Shown: one piece after another, positions 1 to 9,288 of the stretch | Layout of the letters: each line of letters opens with the position of its first letter | Position numbering within the stretch: the stretch's first letter is position 1 | DNA from: Gammaproteobacteria bacterium | Lineage (GTDB): Bacteria > Pseudomonadota > Gammaproteobacteria > Xanthomonadales > SZUA-5 | NCBI GenBank assembly: GCA_030430155.1 | Contig: JAUIFV010000009.1 | Span: 1-52,195 of the forward strand | Direction of reading: 5' to 3' | DNA: 52,195 nt | Notes under the pieces: model-generated | The model's input: only the letters and a program-made list of their open reading frames with translations | What the model was told of the DNA's origin: nothing | The model's database searches: none | Position numbers and translations under genes: made by a program

Positions 1-187
1 CCGCGCGGCTGCCGACCTGGCTCAGCAGCTGCAGCAGAAAGCTGGCAAAGCCATGCACCGCATGCGTGGCCCAGCCATCCCGATCCTGCCAGTCCGGCTG
101 CATCGAGTGGTAGGCACGGAAGACGTAGACGCTGGCGTCGACCAGGTATAGGCGCTGCGGAGCTTTTGTCGGAGGAATTTGATTCAC
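1..187 (-). CDS. 5'-3' exonuclease (DNA polymerase I N-domain / ExoIX type), partial
   Basis: Only the N-terminal 62 residues are in the window; the gene runs off the left edge. The frame reads YLVDASVYVFRAYHSM followed by GWATHAVHGFASFLLQLL. This matches the start of the 5'-3' exonuclease fold of DNA polymerase I and free-standing flap endonucleases, where the first Asp (in VDAS) is a metal ligand and the R-x-Y/W-H segment contacts DNA. The expected role is removal of 5' flaps or RNA primers in the cytoplasm. The likely start is GTG at 185-187; no clear ribosome-binding site precedes it. The polymerase domain may or may not follow, so pol I and a stand-alone exonuclease cannot be separated here. 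Confidence 0.75.
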   Translation of the reverse strand, partial: MNQIPPTKAPQRLYLVDASVYVFRAYHSMQPDWQDRDGWATHAVHGFASFLLQLLSQVGSRA

Positions 188-212
188 GTTGCAAGTGTGC
201 CCGACTGGAAAA

Positions 213-301
213 GGGCCCAGGGCATAGGGCCCAGGGCCCAGAACGGCGGCATACGGCCGCTCTTGATCTTCCTGGGCCCTGGGCCCTGAGCCCTGTGCCC
301 T
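213..301. repeat. Heptad-armed palindromic element (copy 1)
   Basis: Left arm 213-241 has four G-rich heptads, mostly GGGCCCA. Right arm 272-301 has four complementary heptads. The core between them is about 30 bp and holds a smaller GCGG/CCGC hairpin and, on the minus strand, GATCAAGAGCG. The innermost two units pair exactly and the outer two differ slightly. On the minus strand the stem starts just after the stop codon at 312 and ends in a short T-run, so it could terminate transcription from that gene. Confidence 0.8.
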
Positions 302-311
302 CGGCCTTCCG

Positions 312-1700
312 TCACTGCTTGGGCCGAGTAATCGCGGCCGGAGGTAAGGTATCCATGCCCATATTGGCCGGCACCTGATAGATCTGGCGCGGCTGCGGCT
401 GGGCGCCGCTGATCAGTTTGCCGTCGCGGCCGTAGAAATCACGCTGGGAGTTGGCGATGAAGTAGAAATTGTCGCCGACCAGGGTGCCGACGGTCGGTTC
501 GACCAGCTCCGGCTTGTTCGCCTCCAGCGGCATCACCCGGGTCACCGCGTTGCCTTCGGCGGTCAGCGTGTAGCGCGAGATGCGCTTGGGCTGATTGACG
601 TTCTGCACCGCGATCAAATGGTCCTGGTACCAGCTCAGATGCTCGATGCCGCCGAAGTTCTGCCCGTCCAGCTTGAGGTTGATCACCTCGTTCTTGTTCA
701 TGTCGGCGGCGAGCAGGCCCAGCTCATAGTCGGACAGGTACAAAAAGCGCTCGGCGGGATCGATGGCGATGCCGCGCAGATTGACCGACGCCGGCAGCGC
801 CACCAGCGGCTCGATGGCCGAGCCCTTGATCCTGTAGAGCTGGTTGGAGACCCCGTCGACCGCGTAAACGGTGCCGCTCTGCGGCGCCACGCTCAGCGCA
901 CCGACCAGGTGCGGCTTGCCGTCGCCGGGAATTTCATAGCGTTCCAGCATCTCGCCGCTGCTCAGCTTGAGCTTGACGATGACGCCGCGGCCCAGCTGCT
1001 CACGATCGTAGCCGGCGAAGTGCGGCAGCATGGTCGAGGCCAGCCACAGGGCATCGCGCTGGTCATCCACCGCCAGCGCCAGCACGCCCCACCAGTCGCC
1101 GGCGTTGGCCGGTTTGGCGCGCTCGGTCGCATTACCGTCGCTGTCAACGGCGAGTACCTGACCGCTGCGCGCCGAGCCCAGCAAGAAGCGTTTGGCCTTG
1201 CTGTCGTAGGCCAGCGACTCGAGCAGTTCCACATCGCTGTTGACCGTGGTCACCACCTTGCCCTGGCCCCAGGGCGAGGCGTTGGCCTGCAGCCCTTCGA
1301 CGATGTACTTGTAGGCATTGGTGGAGGCGATCGGCTCGAAGACCTCCGGCAGGGTGCTGGGATCGTAGGACAGCCCCTGCGCCTGCATCCGCAGCAGCAG
1401 ATCGTAGGCCGGGGTCTTCATATCGCGCTCGCCGTAGGCCTGGGCCAGCTTGAACATGAACGCGCCGTTGTAGGGGCGCAGTGCGACCAGCCTCTCCAGC
1501 GCATAGGTATAGCGGCGCAAATCGCCCTCGTCGTACCAGCCCTTTGCCTTGGCCATCAGTTCGACCACGTTGTCGATCCGCGACAGCTCCAGCTCGGTGT
1601 CGGTGGGCAGCGGCGGCGGCGCGCTGGGCAGCGCCTGCGCCCGCGCCTGCATCCCGCCCAGGGCCAGGCTCAGCGTCAGTGCGAAAATCATCCCTTTCAT
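312..1700 (-). CDS. Exported protein with N-terminal TPR-like segment and beta-propeller
   Basis: A 462-residue protein with a signal peptide (MKGMIFALTLSLALGG, then ARAQA). ATG at 1700 was chosen because GGAAG lies 7 bases upstream and the signal peptide starts there; an open frame continues further upstream. Residues about 45-130 form a TPR-like helical stretch (RYTYALERLVALRPYNGAFMFKLAQAY type). Residues about 150-440 show repeated strands typical of six-bladed NHL/SMP-30/YncE-like propellers, with 'LRGIAIDPAERFLYLSDYE' as one blade. It is probably a periplasmic binding or sensing protein. No catalytic residues can be assigned, so function is unknown. It is divergent from the Nudix gene, with a repeat in the shared upstream region. 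Confidence 0.75.
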   Translation of the reverse strand: MKGMIFALTLSLALGGMQARAQALPSAPPPLPTDTELELSRIDNVVELMAKAKGWYDEGDLRRYTYALERLVALRPYNGAFMFKLAQAYGERDMKTPAYDLLLRMQAQGLSYDPSTLPEVFEPIASTNAYKYIVEGLQANASPWGQGKVVTTVNSDVELLESLAYDSKAKRFLLGSARSGQVLAVDSDGNATERAKPANAGDWWGVLALAVDDQRDALWLASTMLPHFAGYDREQLGRGVIVKLKLSSGEMLERYEIPGDGKPHLVGALSVAPQSGTVYAVDGVSNQLYRIKGSAIEPLVALPASVNLRGIAIDPAERFLYLSDYELGLLAADMNKNEVINLKLDGQNFGGIEHLSWYQDHLIAVQNVNQPKRISRYTLTAEGNAVTRVMPLEANKPELVEPTVGTLVGDNFYFIANSQRDFYGRDGKLISGAQPQPRQIYQVPANMGMDTLPPAAITRPKQ

Positions 1701-1799
1701 GGGGCAGCTTCCGTGGGAAAAGGCGAGGGTAGACAAGGCTGGTTGCGTAGAGTTCCGCAAAGGTGCGGCATCGTTCTTAGCTGTTTGCTTTCAGCTGAA

Positions 1800-1910
1800 G
1801 GGCACAGGGCCCAGGGCACAGGGCCCAGGAGAGCAAGAGCGCGCGGGATCCTGCTCCTCTGGGCCCTAGGCCCTGGGCCCTGTGCCCTTTGGGTCAGCCC
1901 TCAGCCCTCC
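1800..1910. repeat. Heptad-armed palindromic element (copy 2) plus extra heptads
   Basis: Left arm 1800-1829 has four heptads alternating GGGCACA and GGGCCCA. The core is about 29 bp (GAGCAAGAGCGCGC). Right arm 1859-1888 is almost fully complementary and repeats the same unit order. Two more C-rich units (CAGCCCT) follow to about 1910. This copy lies between divergent genes (starts at 1700 and 1931), so it cannot be only a terminator. Confidence 0.8.
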
Positions 1911-1930
1911 AAACCGATACACTCCAGACC

Positions 1931-2470
1931 ATGAACAAAGACCCCATCGTCTACAGCGGCCGCTACCTGCGCATGCGCGATCAGGACGGCTGGGAATACG
2001 CCGAGCGCACCAATCCGCAGGGCGCGGTGATCGTGGTGGCGACCACGCCTGCAGATAAGGTGCTGATGGTCGAGCAGTATCGACTGCCGATACGCGCGAC
2101 CACGCTGGAGTTTCCCGCCGGGCTGATCGGTGACGATCCGGGCAGCGAAGCCGAGGCGGTCGAACGCGCCGCGCAGCGCGAGCTGATCGAGGAGACCGGC
2201 TGGTCGGCCGGGCGCATCGAGGCGCTGATGCACGGGCCCAGTTCGGCCGGGATGAGCAACGAGATCATGCATTTCGTGCGCGCCTTCGATCTGCACAAGG
2301 TCGGCAAGGGCGGCGGCATTGGCGACGAGCAGATCACCGTGCACGAGATTCCGGTCGACCAGATCGCCACCTATGTGGCCGAGCACGCCCAGCGCGGCTA
2401 CATGATCGACCCCAAGGTCTACGCCGGGATCTATTTTCTGGAGCGCGACGAGTGGGGACAGCCCTGGTAG
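1931..2470 (+). CDS. Nudix hydrolase, ADP-ribose pyrophosphatase-like
   Basis: A 179-residue cytosolic protein with a Nudix box around residues 75-100. The core RELIEETGW is intact, with Glu eight residues before it; the usual first Gly of the box is shifted by a two-residue insertion (GDDPGSE). The upstream EQYRLPIRATTLEFPAGLI segment is typical of the ADP-ribose/NDP-sugar pyrophosphatase branch, which cleaves ADP-ribose to AMP and ribose-5-phosphate. ATG at 1931 is preferred because the Nudix fold begins close to it and upstream codons lie in repeat DNA. It ends 61 bp before pepQ and may be co-transcribed. Substrate is inferred only. Confidence 0.85.
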   Translation: MNKDPIVYSGRYLRMRDQDGWEYAERTNPQGAVIVVATTPADKVLMVEQYRLPIRATTLEFPAGLIGDDPGSEAEAVERAAQRELIEETGWSAGRIEALMHGPSSAGMSNEIMHFVRAFDLHKVGKGGGIGDEQITVHEIPVDQIATYVAEHAQRGYMIDPKVYAGIYFLERDEWGQPW

Positions 2471-2531
2471 CGCAGCGCCTCGCGCAGCAGTTAGCATCAT
2501 CGTACTGATCTGATTCGAAGGACCCGCGTCC

Positions 2532-3851
2532 ATGGAAGGCAGCTCCCTCTACGCCGAGCATCTCAAGGAACAGCAACGGCGCGCCGATCGCGCCCTGGAG
2601 CTGGGCGGCTACGACAGCCTGCTGATCGCCAGCGGCAGCCTGCGCTACCACTTCCTCGACGACAACCCGTTCGCATTCAAGCCCAGTCCGCTGTTTCGCA
2701 GCTGGCTGCCGCAGGTCACCAGCAGCGACTGCTGGATCGCCTACCGGCCGGGCCAGGCACCGACCCTGATCTATCACCAGCCGGCCGACTATTGGCATCA
2801 GACCCCGCAAGATCCGCAGGGCGAATGGACCGACCACTTCCAGGTGGTGGTCTCACGGCGCCGCGAAGACGCGGCCAAGCTGCTGTCGGACAACCTTGGT
2901 CGCTGCGCCATTTTGGGCCCGGAGATTGCCGCGGTGGAGGGGCTGCACCCGGACAACCCGGAAGCGGTGCTTTCGGTGCTGCACTACCACCGGGCAAAAA
3001 AGACCGGCTTTGAGCTGGAGCAGATGCGCGGTGCCAACCGTCTGGCCGCGCGTGCCCACCGCGCCGCCGAGGCCGCCTTTCGCGCCGGCGAGTCGGAGTG
3101 GGGCATCCATCTGCGCTACATGGCCGCCGCCGGCCAGGGCGAGACCGAACTGCCCTACGGCAACATCATCGCCCTCAACGAACACGCCGCCGTGCTGCAC
3201 TACCAGGTGCAGGACCGCGCCGTACCGCCCGCGCATCGCTCCTTCCTGATCGATGCCGGCGCCGATCAGCTCGGCTATGCCGCCGACATCACCCGCAGCT
3301 ACGCCAGCGAGGACGGGCCCTATGCGGAACTGATCAGCGCGGTGGAGGAGGTGGAGCTGGCGCTGGTGGCGATGGCGACCGCCGATCAGGACTACGCGCA
3401 GATCCATCTGGCCGCGCACCAGCTGCTAGCCGAGAAGCTGCGCGAGTTGGAGATCATCCAAATCGATGCCGAAGAGGCGGTGGCCAGCGGGGTCAGTCGC
3501 ACCTTCTTTCCCCACGGCGTCGGACATCTGATCGGCCTGCAGGTGCACGATGTGGGCGGTTTCCAGGGCGATGAAAGCGGCAAACAGCCCATCGCCAAGC
3601 CCGATGGGCATCCCTACTTGCGGCTGACCCGACGACTGCAGCCGGACTACGTGGTGACCATCGAACCCGGCGTCTATTTCATTCCGATGCTGCTCGATGA
3701 GCTGCGCGCCGGTCCGCATGCCGGCGCAGTGAACTGGGAACGGGTGGAGTCACTGCTGCCCTACGGTGGCGTGCGTATCGAGGACGACGTCCGGGTCACC
3801 GATGCGGCACCGGAGAATTTGTCCCGCAACGCCTTTGCCGAGGTTGTGTAG
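2532..3851 (+). CDS. pepQ: Xaa-Pro dipeptidase PepQ
   Basis: A 439-residue protein, close to the usual 443. The C-terminal pita-bread metallopeptidase domain shows all five dinuclear metal ligands in order: Asp in FLIDAGAD, Asp in YAADITRSY, His in FFPHGVGHLIG, Glu in VTIEPGVYF and Glu in GVRIEDDVRV. The N-terminal creatinase-like domain contains 'RYHFLDDNPFAFKPSPLF', characteristic of bacterial prolidase PepQ. It hydrolyses X-Pro dipeptides in the cytosol; related enzymes also attack organophosphates. A GAAGGACC ribosome-binding site precedes ATG 2532. The following gene begins 20 bp after its stop. Confidence 0.95.
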   Translation: MEGSSLYAEHLKEQQRRADRALELGGYDSLLIASGSLRYHFLDDNPFAFKPSPLFRSWLPQVTSSDCWIAYRPGQAPTLIYHQPADYWHQTPQDPQGEWTDHFQVVVSRRREDAAKLLSDNLGRCAILGPEIAAVEGLHPDNPEAVLSVLHYHRAKKTGFELEQMRGANRLAARAHRAAEAAFRAGESEWGIHLRYMAAAGQGETELPYGNIIALNEHAAVLHYQVQDRAVPPAHRSFLIDAGADQLGYAADITRSYASEDGPYAELISAVEEVELALVAMATADQDYAQIHLAAHQLLAEKLRELEIIQIDAEEAVASGVSRTFFPHGVGHLIGLQVHDVGGFQGDESGKQPIAKPDGHPYLRLTRRLQPDYVVTIEPGVYFIPMLLDELRAGPHAGAVNWERVESLLPYGGVRIEDDVRVTDAAPENLSRNAFAEVV

Positions 3852-3871
3852 GTAGATGGACCGGAGCGGGG

Positions 3872-4546
3872 ATGAGCGCCGCGCTTGAGGCCGGCATTCA
3901 GACCACCATCGCGCTGCAGCGTGATCTGCAGCGTTTGTACGACCTGCCCCGATTTCCGCCCGTTTCGGACTTTCTGCTGTTTGATCGCGCGCTCGCCGAT
4001 CGATTGACCCCGCCGCATCAGCGCCGTGGCGACGAGCGGCTGCTGCTGCGCGAGGAGCACGGTGAACTGGCGCTGAGTCTGTTTCTGGATCCGCAGGTGC
4101 TGCGGGCCCTGGCCGAAAGCAGCGCAGGGGCGCTGCATGGGCGCCATCTGCAGCCGCTGCTGCACGCCATCGAAGGGGTCAGCCATTGGCTCGCCGTCTT
4201 TTGGCACGCACAGCGCGGCAGCTCGGTCAGCGCGCTGGAGCTGGAGCTGCAGGCCGAGATCGACAAGTACGCGCTGATTGCACAGCGGCTGCTGCTGCAG
4301 CGCGGCTCGGTGCCGCGTTCGCTGCACCCCACGCTGTACGACCCGGCCAGCGTGGACGGCACCCTGCACGGCGCCGAACGCGATCGCTATCTGACCGCCA
4401 ACCGGCTGGCCGCATCGCTATGGCGGCAGCTGCTGCAGCGCAACGGCGCCGACCCGCAGCATCCGCAAAGTCTGGCTACGCTGCGCCGCTTCTATCGCCT
4501 GGATCGCGAGGGCAAACGGCGGATGAGCTGCTCGAGACGGCTGTGA
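3872..4546 (+). CDS. Conserved-looking protein of unknown function downstream of pepQ
   Basis: A 224-residue, mostly alpha-helical soluble protein with no signal peptide and no membrane segment. I do not recognise its family. It is rich in Leu, Arg and His, and includes HAIEGVSHWLAVFWHAQ and a long amphipathic helix LELELQAEIDKYALIAQRLLL. The last residues (RFYRLDREGKRRMSCSRRL) are basic. GGAGCGGGG lies just upstream of ATG 3872, and only 20 bp separate it from pepQ, so co-transcription is likely. No catalytic motif is visible. Confidence 0.7.
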   Translation: MSAALEAGIQTTIALQRDLQRLYDLPRFPPVSDFLLFDRALADRLTPPHQRRGDERLLLREEHGELALSLFLDPQVLRALAESSAGALHGRHLQPLLHAIEGVSHWLAVFWHAQRGSSVSALELELQAEIDKYALIAQRLLLQRGSVPRSLHPTLYDPASVDGTLHGAERDRYLTANRLAASLWRQLLQRNGADPQHPQSLATLRRFYRLDREGKRRMSCSRRL

Positions 4547-4565
4547 CCGGCTCGAAAGTCGCTGG

Positions 4566-4586
4566 ATCCCGGCTCAGGGCCGGGAT
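4566..4586. repeat. Short palindrome between convergent genes (dispersed ATCCCGGC hairpin)
   Basis: An 8-bp perfect stem (ATCCCGGC / GCCGGGAT) with a 5-base loop sits between the stop codons of two convergent genes. A related hairpin occurs at 14905-14925 with paired changes (GTCCCGGC / GCCGGGAC), so this is a dispersed repeat as well as a possible weak bidirectional terminator. No T-run follows. Confidence 0.6.
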
Positions 4587-4606
4587 GACTGGAGCGGTGT
4601 TTCCAA

Positions 4607-7009
4607 TCAATCGGTGAGTATCGCCGCCAGCTGCTCCACGCTGAAGGGTTTGCCCAGTACGCCGTCCAGCGGCGCGGTTGGCGTTGGCGGCGGGTGGTCG
4701 CCAGTCATCAGGATCAGCTTCGGCTTGCCGCCGGGATGGATGCTGCGCACGCTGGCCAGCAGTTCCAATCCATCGGCCTGATCCAGATGCCGGTCGCAGA
4801 GCAGGGCGTCCGGGGCGAAGGCGCGGATTTCGGCAAACAGATCAGTTGGGCCCGGTAGCTCGCGCACCTTCATGCCGGCCGACTCGGCGATCAGCCGGGC
4901 GCCGCTGCGGACGAACTCGTCGTCGTCGATGACCAGCAGGCGCAGCCCGTGCAGGGAACGCGCCGGGCTGTGGGCTGCTTCGCCTTCGGTCGCTGGCGGA
5001 TCGACCAGCGGTAGTGTGAAGCCGAATACGGCGCCGCCTTCGGCGCCGTTGCGCACGGAGATCTGACCGTCGTGCGCTTCGACGATGCGCCGGGTCACGG
5101 TCAGTCCCAGTCCGCCACCGCTGCCGCGTGCAGCCGAGCCGCGAAAATAGGGGTCAAACACCCGTTCCAATTCGTCGTCGGCCAGACCTGGGCCGGCATC
5201 GCGCACCTCCACGCACCAGCGCCGCTGGGGCTGGCTCTCCACCCAACTGCGCACGCTCACGGTGCCGCCGTCGGAATAGCGGATGGCGTTGCTGAGCAAA
5301 TTCAGCAGCACCTGGGAGATGCGCTGTCGATCGAGCATGGTGCGCAGCGTCGCTTCGAATTCGACCTCGCTGCTCAGGCGCAGGCCCTTGTCCTCGGCTG
5401 CCGCGCGTTCCAGCTCTATTGCTTCCTCAAGCAGTTCGGCTGGACTGGCCGGCGCGCGCTCTACCGCCAATCGACCTTGCTCTATCAGCGACAGATCGAG
5501 TGTGTCGGTGGCCAAGCGGGTGATCAGACCGGCGGCCTGCGCGGCCGAGCGCAGCAGGCGTTCGCTGTCGGCGTCGGTGGCCTGCGAGCGCAGCGCCGCC
5601 AGCGCCGAGATCAGACCGTGGGCGGGATTGCGGATCTCGTGACTGGTCAGGGCCAACAGATCAATGCGCGCCTGCTGCGCCTCCTCCACCGCGCTCAGCC
5701 GTGCATCACGGGCCCGCACCCGGAACCAGAACCAGCCCGCCACCGCCATTGCCAGCAGCGCCAGGGCGGTCCAGCGCAGCCGGTCTCGCTGCTGCGTGGC
5801 GATCTCGCCCTGCAGGCGCTCGGCGGCCAGTTCGGCCTGCACCAACTGGCGCTGGCGCTGCTCGCTCTGGTAGGCCACGTTCAGCGACGCTGCGGCTTCG
5901 GTGCGGCGGCGCTCCACGGCCTCGCGTTCGCTGCCCTGCGCCAGGAGCAGCATCTCATAGGCAGGTTCAAAACGGCCCTGCTCGTGCAGGCAGGCCGCGC
6001 CCTCATTGAGTACGTTGGCGCGCTCGTCCGGCAGATCCAGGTTCTGGTAGAGCATGGCCGCCTGTTCAAATAGCGCGACTGCCTCGACGCTGGGCGCCCT
6101 GCGGCACTCCGCCCTTCCCTGCGCTGCCAGCGCGAATCCCTGCAGGTGCGGATTGCCGGCGGCCTTGGCCTGCTCGGCAAGGGCGCGGGCCTGATCCACC
6201 GCTGCGCCCGGATCCGGGCTGTGCATTGCCAGTTGGACCAACATCAGGGTCTGTTCCAATTCCAGATTGGTCGGCTCCACTTTGATCGCCAGCGCCTGCG
6301 GCAGTTCGCGCTCGGCGCGCTCCAGATCACCCTGCAGCCGGGCCACGTGCATGCTGTTGATCAGCAGCCGCACCTGCAGTTCAGCCAGGCCATGCTGATC
6401 GGCCAACGCCAGCCCGCGGTCGATCAGCTCGCGTGCGGTGTCCAGGTCGCCGCTGCGACCGGCGGCCGAGGACAGCGATAGCAGCGCACGGACCTGTACC
6501 CAGTGGTCTTCAACCTGCTCGGCGGCATTGAGGGTCTGCATCAGCCGCGCCTGCGCCGGCGCCAGCTCGCCGCGGCGCACCTGCAGTCCCGCCAGCATCA
6601 GCTGGGCGCGCATCTGCAGGCCGCGATCGCCGGCCCGGTCCGCCGCCCGCAGCGCCGCTTCGGCATGGTTCTGCTCCTGCTCCCACAGGGCGCGGGCGTT
6701 GAGGTGTCTGGCGATTGCCAGCTCAGCCCTGGACACCAGGCGGGAGTCACCAAGCTGCTCGGCGGCAGCCAGCGCGTCGCTGGCCGCGTGCAGATGATCC
6801 AGCGATTCAGCGGCAGGCTGATTGCTTTCCAGCGCGTCCAGAGTTCGTCCCAGCTGATGACGATCAGCAAGCGCCGGACCAACCGCCTGCATGCTCGCCA
6901 CGGCCGTCGTCCAGGCGCCGACCAGCCCCAACAGTAGTACGCAACACAGCAGTGTCTGCCCATTGCTGCGGCGGCGCAGTGCTACTGAGCGGGATCTGTG
7001 AGCTTCCAA
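4607..7009 (-). CDS. TPR-sensor hybrid histidine kinase with C-terminal receiver domain
   Basis: An 800-residue protein in this order: N-terminal membrane/signal segment (about 18-40), a TPR-rich helical region (about 45-400) probably periplasmic, a second membrane helix near 412-428 (LRWTALALLAMAVAGWFWF), HisKA with the phospho-accepting His in SHEIRNPAHG (about 456), HATPase_c with N box LLSNAIRYSDGG, G boxes DAGPGLADDE and GSGGGLGLT, and a receiver domain (about 680-800). The receiver has the acidic pocket VIDDDEF, phospho-acceptor Asp in LCDRHL (about 737) and Lys in LGKPF. It should sense a periplasmic cue and phosphorylate itself and possibly a partner. The start is TTG 7009, with AAGGA 8 bases upstream; no ATG fits. 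No output-domain regulator is adjacent. Confidence 0.85.
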   Translation of the reverse strand: MEAHRSRSVALRRRSNGQTLLCCVLLLGLVGAWTTAVASMQAVGPALADRHQLGRTLDALESNQPAAESLDHLHAASDALAAAEQLGDSRLVSRAELAIARHLNARALWEQEQNHAEAALRAADRAGDRGLQMRAQLMLAGLQVRRGELAPAQARLMQTLNAAEQVEDHWVQVRALLSLSSAAGRSGDLDTARELIDRGLALADQHGLAELQVRLLINSMHVARLQGDLERAERELPQALAIKVEPTNLELEQTLMLVQLAMHSPDPGAAVDQARALAEQAKAAGNPHLQGFALAAQGRAECRRAPSVEAVALFEQAAMLYQNLDLPDERANVLNEGAACLHEQGRFEPAYEMLLLAQGSEREAVERRRTEAAASLNVAYQSEQRQRQLVQAELAAERLQGEIATQQRDRLRWTALALLAMAVAGWFWFRVRARDARLSAVEEAQQARIDLLALTSHEIRNPAHGLISALAALRSQATDADSERLLRSAAQAAGLITRLATDTLDLSLIEQGRLAVERAPASPAELLEEAIELERAAAEDKGLRLSSEVEFEATLRTMLDRQRISQVLLNLLSNAIRYSDGGTVSVRSWVESQPQRRWCVEVRDAGPGLADDELERVFDPYFRGSAARGSGGGLGLTVTRRIVEAHDGQISVRNGAEGGAVFGFTLPLVDPPATEGEAAHSPARSLHGLRLLVIDDDEFVRSGARLIAESAGMKVRELPGPTDLFAEIRAFAPDALLCDRHLDQADGLELLASVRSIHPGGKPKLILMTGDHPPPTPTAPLDGVLGKPFSVEQLAAILTD

Positions 7010-7209
7010 TCCGCCAATCCTTGTTGATCGCGTGCTGCGCAGGCCTCACGGCGAACGGCTGCACAAGCATAGCAACAGGCGAGGTCCCTCCAGCGCCGCA
7101 CAGCAGCATCCCATTATCGGGGTTGCCGCTGGCCTGCTAACATCCGCGCCCCGCCCGCAAGCCGAATCCTGCATGATGCTGGCCAGGGCAGTGACACTAT
7201 GATGAAACA

Positions 7210-9288
7210 ATGGAAGAGATCCGAAGCCTGATCATCCAGGGCGATTTGAGTCAGGCCGACGCGCGCATCACCTCGCGGCTGCAGCTCAACCCCGCCGACG
7301 TGCAGCTGCAGTTCCTGGCCGGCGTGGTCAAACTGCGCCTCGCTGAGGGTGCGGCCGCGCAGGAGTGCTTCGAGTCCTGCCTGCTCAGCGAGCCGGACAA
7401 TGCCCTGGCCTTCATCGGGCTGGGACAGGCGCTGCGCCTGCAGGGTCAGCCGGTGGCCGCCCAGGCCGCTTTTGACAGCGCCGTGTACTTCCAACCGCTG
7501 CTGGCCGGGGCGCACGCGCTGGGCGGTGAGCTGGCGATGTTTGATGGCGATAGGCCCGCCGCCACCGAGCGGGCGATGGCCGCGCTGCATGGCGGCAGCG
7601 ACGATCCGCAGGCGCCGATGGTAAGCGCCGCACTGGCGCTGCAGGGCGGCGAAGCGAAAACGGCGTTGGAAGGTCTGGAAGGGCTGCTCGGCGGTGCACA
7701 GCTCTCCCCGCGAGTGGCGCAGATCGGCTGTGCCGCGCATCTGGTTATGCAGCAGGTCGATCAGGCCCTGGCCTTGATCCAGCGCGCTCACACCGGCACC
7801 GGGGCGATGCCGGCGGCACTGCGCTCGCTACAGATGCGCGCCCTGCTTGCCGGGCAGCGCCGAGCCGATGCCGAGCGCACCGTGCGCAGCTACGTCTCCG
7901 AGCACACCCAGTCGGCCGACGCCTGGAGTATGGCCGCCGAAACCGAACTGGCCCGCGGCCAGTTCATCCATGCCATTGAAGCCGCCGACCGCGCCCTGGC
8001 GATCCGGCCCGGCAGTTCGCACGCGCTGCGACTGAAGGCGATGGCCTATCTGCGCGCCGGCAAGCCGCAGGTCGCCGAGGGCGAGTTGGAGGCGCAGGTC
8101 AGCGCCTATCCGGGCGATACCAAGTCCTGGCGCATGCTGCTGGCGGCGATCATCGGTCCCGGCAATCACAACAAGGCCGTCGAAGCCGCGCAGCGCTGGG
8201 TGGAGCTGGTTCCCGAGGAGGCCGATGCGCATGGTGATCTGGCCGCGCTGATGGAATACACCAGTGATCTGGAAGGCGCCATGCTGTCGGCACGTGCGGC
8301 GCTGCGGGCGCGACCGGGCCACATCAACGCGATGCTGATCGCGGCCCGCGCCGAGCTGCGTATAGGCCGCCCCGGCCCGGTGCTGGCGCGGCTGGATCAG
8401 GTCAATCCCGAGGCGCTGGACGTACAGCAGCGACTGGCCCGGCTGGCGCTGCTGGCACGGGCTGCCGATGCCAGCGACGACCAGGCTCTGGCCGTGGCGC
8501 GCTGGCTGGAGAAGAACAACAGCGACCCCACACTGCTCAAACCGGGCACGCCCAAGGCGGTGGAACAGACCCCGGTCCCGGCGCACCAGTCGGTGCTGGC
8601 TGTCGATCACCCCGAACCGATCTGCTTCCTGGTCGGTCTGCCCGGCAGCGGTGTGCAGCATGTCGCCGCGGCGCTGGCCAAGGTGCCCGGCGTGGCCATG
8701 CTCGGCGACCGCTTCAGCCACATGGCCCGCAACGACGGTTTCGCTCGTCCGGAATGGGCAACCTTCGAGCAGGGCCTGAGCGAGACCCAGGCCCGCCTGC
8801 TGCGTCGACGCTGGCGCAAGGCGCTGCATCGCCTGCAGCTGCCGGCCAGTTACACCGTGCTGATCGACTGGCTGCCGCATCTGGATGCACGGATGTATGC
8901 CGCCATCGCGCGGGCGATTCCGGAGGCCAGGTTCCTTTGGGTGGACCGCGATCCGCATGATGGCCTGCTTGACTGGCTGGCCTTCTCCAGCCCGCACCGA
9001 CTGCAACTCCCGGATCTGAGCGAGGCCGGGCAGTGGTACGCCAACGCGCGCAGCCACCTGAATTTTGCCGCCGCCGATGAGCGCCTGCCGGTGCACACGT
9101 TGCACTATGAGAAGTTCGGCGAGCAGGGAACGCGCAGCGAACTGATGGCTTGGCTGGGTGTCGCCGAGCAAACGCTCAGCGCCGAAACCCCGAAGACCCT
9201 CGGCGGACTCAGCGCCGAGTTCGCGGCCGGCCACTGGCATGACTACGTGGACGAGTTGAGTGCGGCCTTTGCGGCTTTGAAGCGGTAA
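7210..9288 (+). CDS. TPR protein with C-terminal sulfotransferase-like domain
   Basis: A 692-residue soluble protein. Residues about 1-430 are tandem TPRs (for example AADRALAIRPGSSHALRLKAMAYLRAG, split here across two helices). The C-terminal domain, from about 470, begins FLVGLPGSGVQHVAAALAKV, which resembles the 5'-phosphosulfate-binding loop of sulfotransferases, and continues with LWVDRDPHDGLLDWLAF and LHYEKFGEQGTRSELMAWLGV, matching the 3'-phosphate and tail regions of the Sulfotransfer_3 group. The usual Lys/Arg of the loop is replaced, giving GSGVQH, so activity is uncertain. TPR-sulfotransferase fusions are common in Lysobacterales and Caulobacterales. ATG 7210 has only a weak ribosome-binding site. 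A heptad repeat arm starts directly after its stop. Confidence 0.8.
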   Translation: MEEIRSLIIQGDLSQADARITSRLQLNPADVQLQFLAGVVKLRLAEGAAAQECFESCLLSEPDNALAFIGLGQALRLQGQPVAAQAAFDSAVYFQPLLAGAHALGGELAMFDGDRPAATERAMAALHGGSDDPQAPMVSAALALQGGEAKTALEGLEGLLGGAQLSPRVAQIGCAAHLVMQQVDQALALIQRAHTGTGAMPAALRSLQMRALLAGQRRADAERTVRSYVSEHTQSADAWSMAAETELARGQFIHAIEAADRALAIRPGSSHALRLKAMAYLRAGKPQVAEGELEAQVSAYPGDTKSWRMLLAAIIGPGNHNKAVEAAQRWVELVPEEADAHGDLAALMEYTSDLEGAMLSARAALRARPGHINAMLIAARAELRIGRPGPVLARLDQVNPEALDVQQRLARLALLARAADASDDQALAVARWLEKNNSDPTLLKPGTPKAVEQTPVPAHQSVLAVDHPEPICFLVGLPGSGVQHVAAALAKVPGVAMLGDRFSHMARNDGFARPEWATFEQGLSETQARLLRRRWRKALHRLQLPASYTVLIDWLPHLDARMYAAIARAIPEARFLWVDRDPHDGLLDWLAFSSPHRLQLPDLSEAGQWYANARSHLNFAAADERLPVHTLHYEKFGEQGTRSELMAWLGVAEQTLSAETPKTLGGLSAEFAAGHWHDYVDELSAAFAALKR

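Noticed and set aside
618-1934. Long open frame on the plus strand (438 codons)
   Set aside because: It lies antisense to the exported propeller gene, has a shadow-like composition rich in Arg, Gln and Gly, and shows no recognisable domain.
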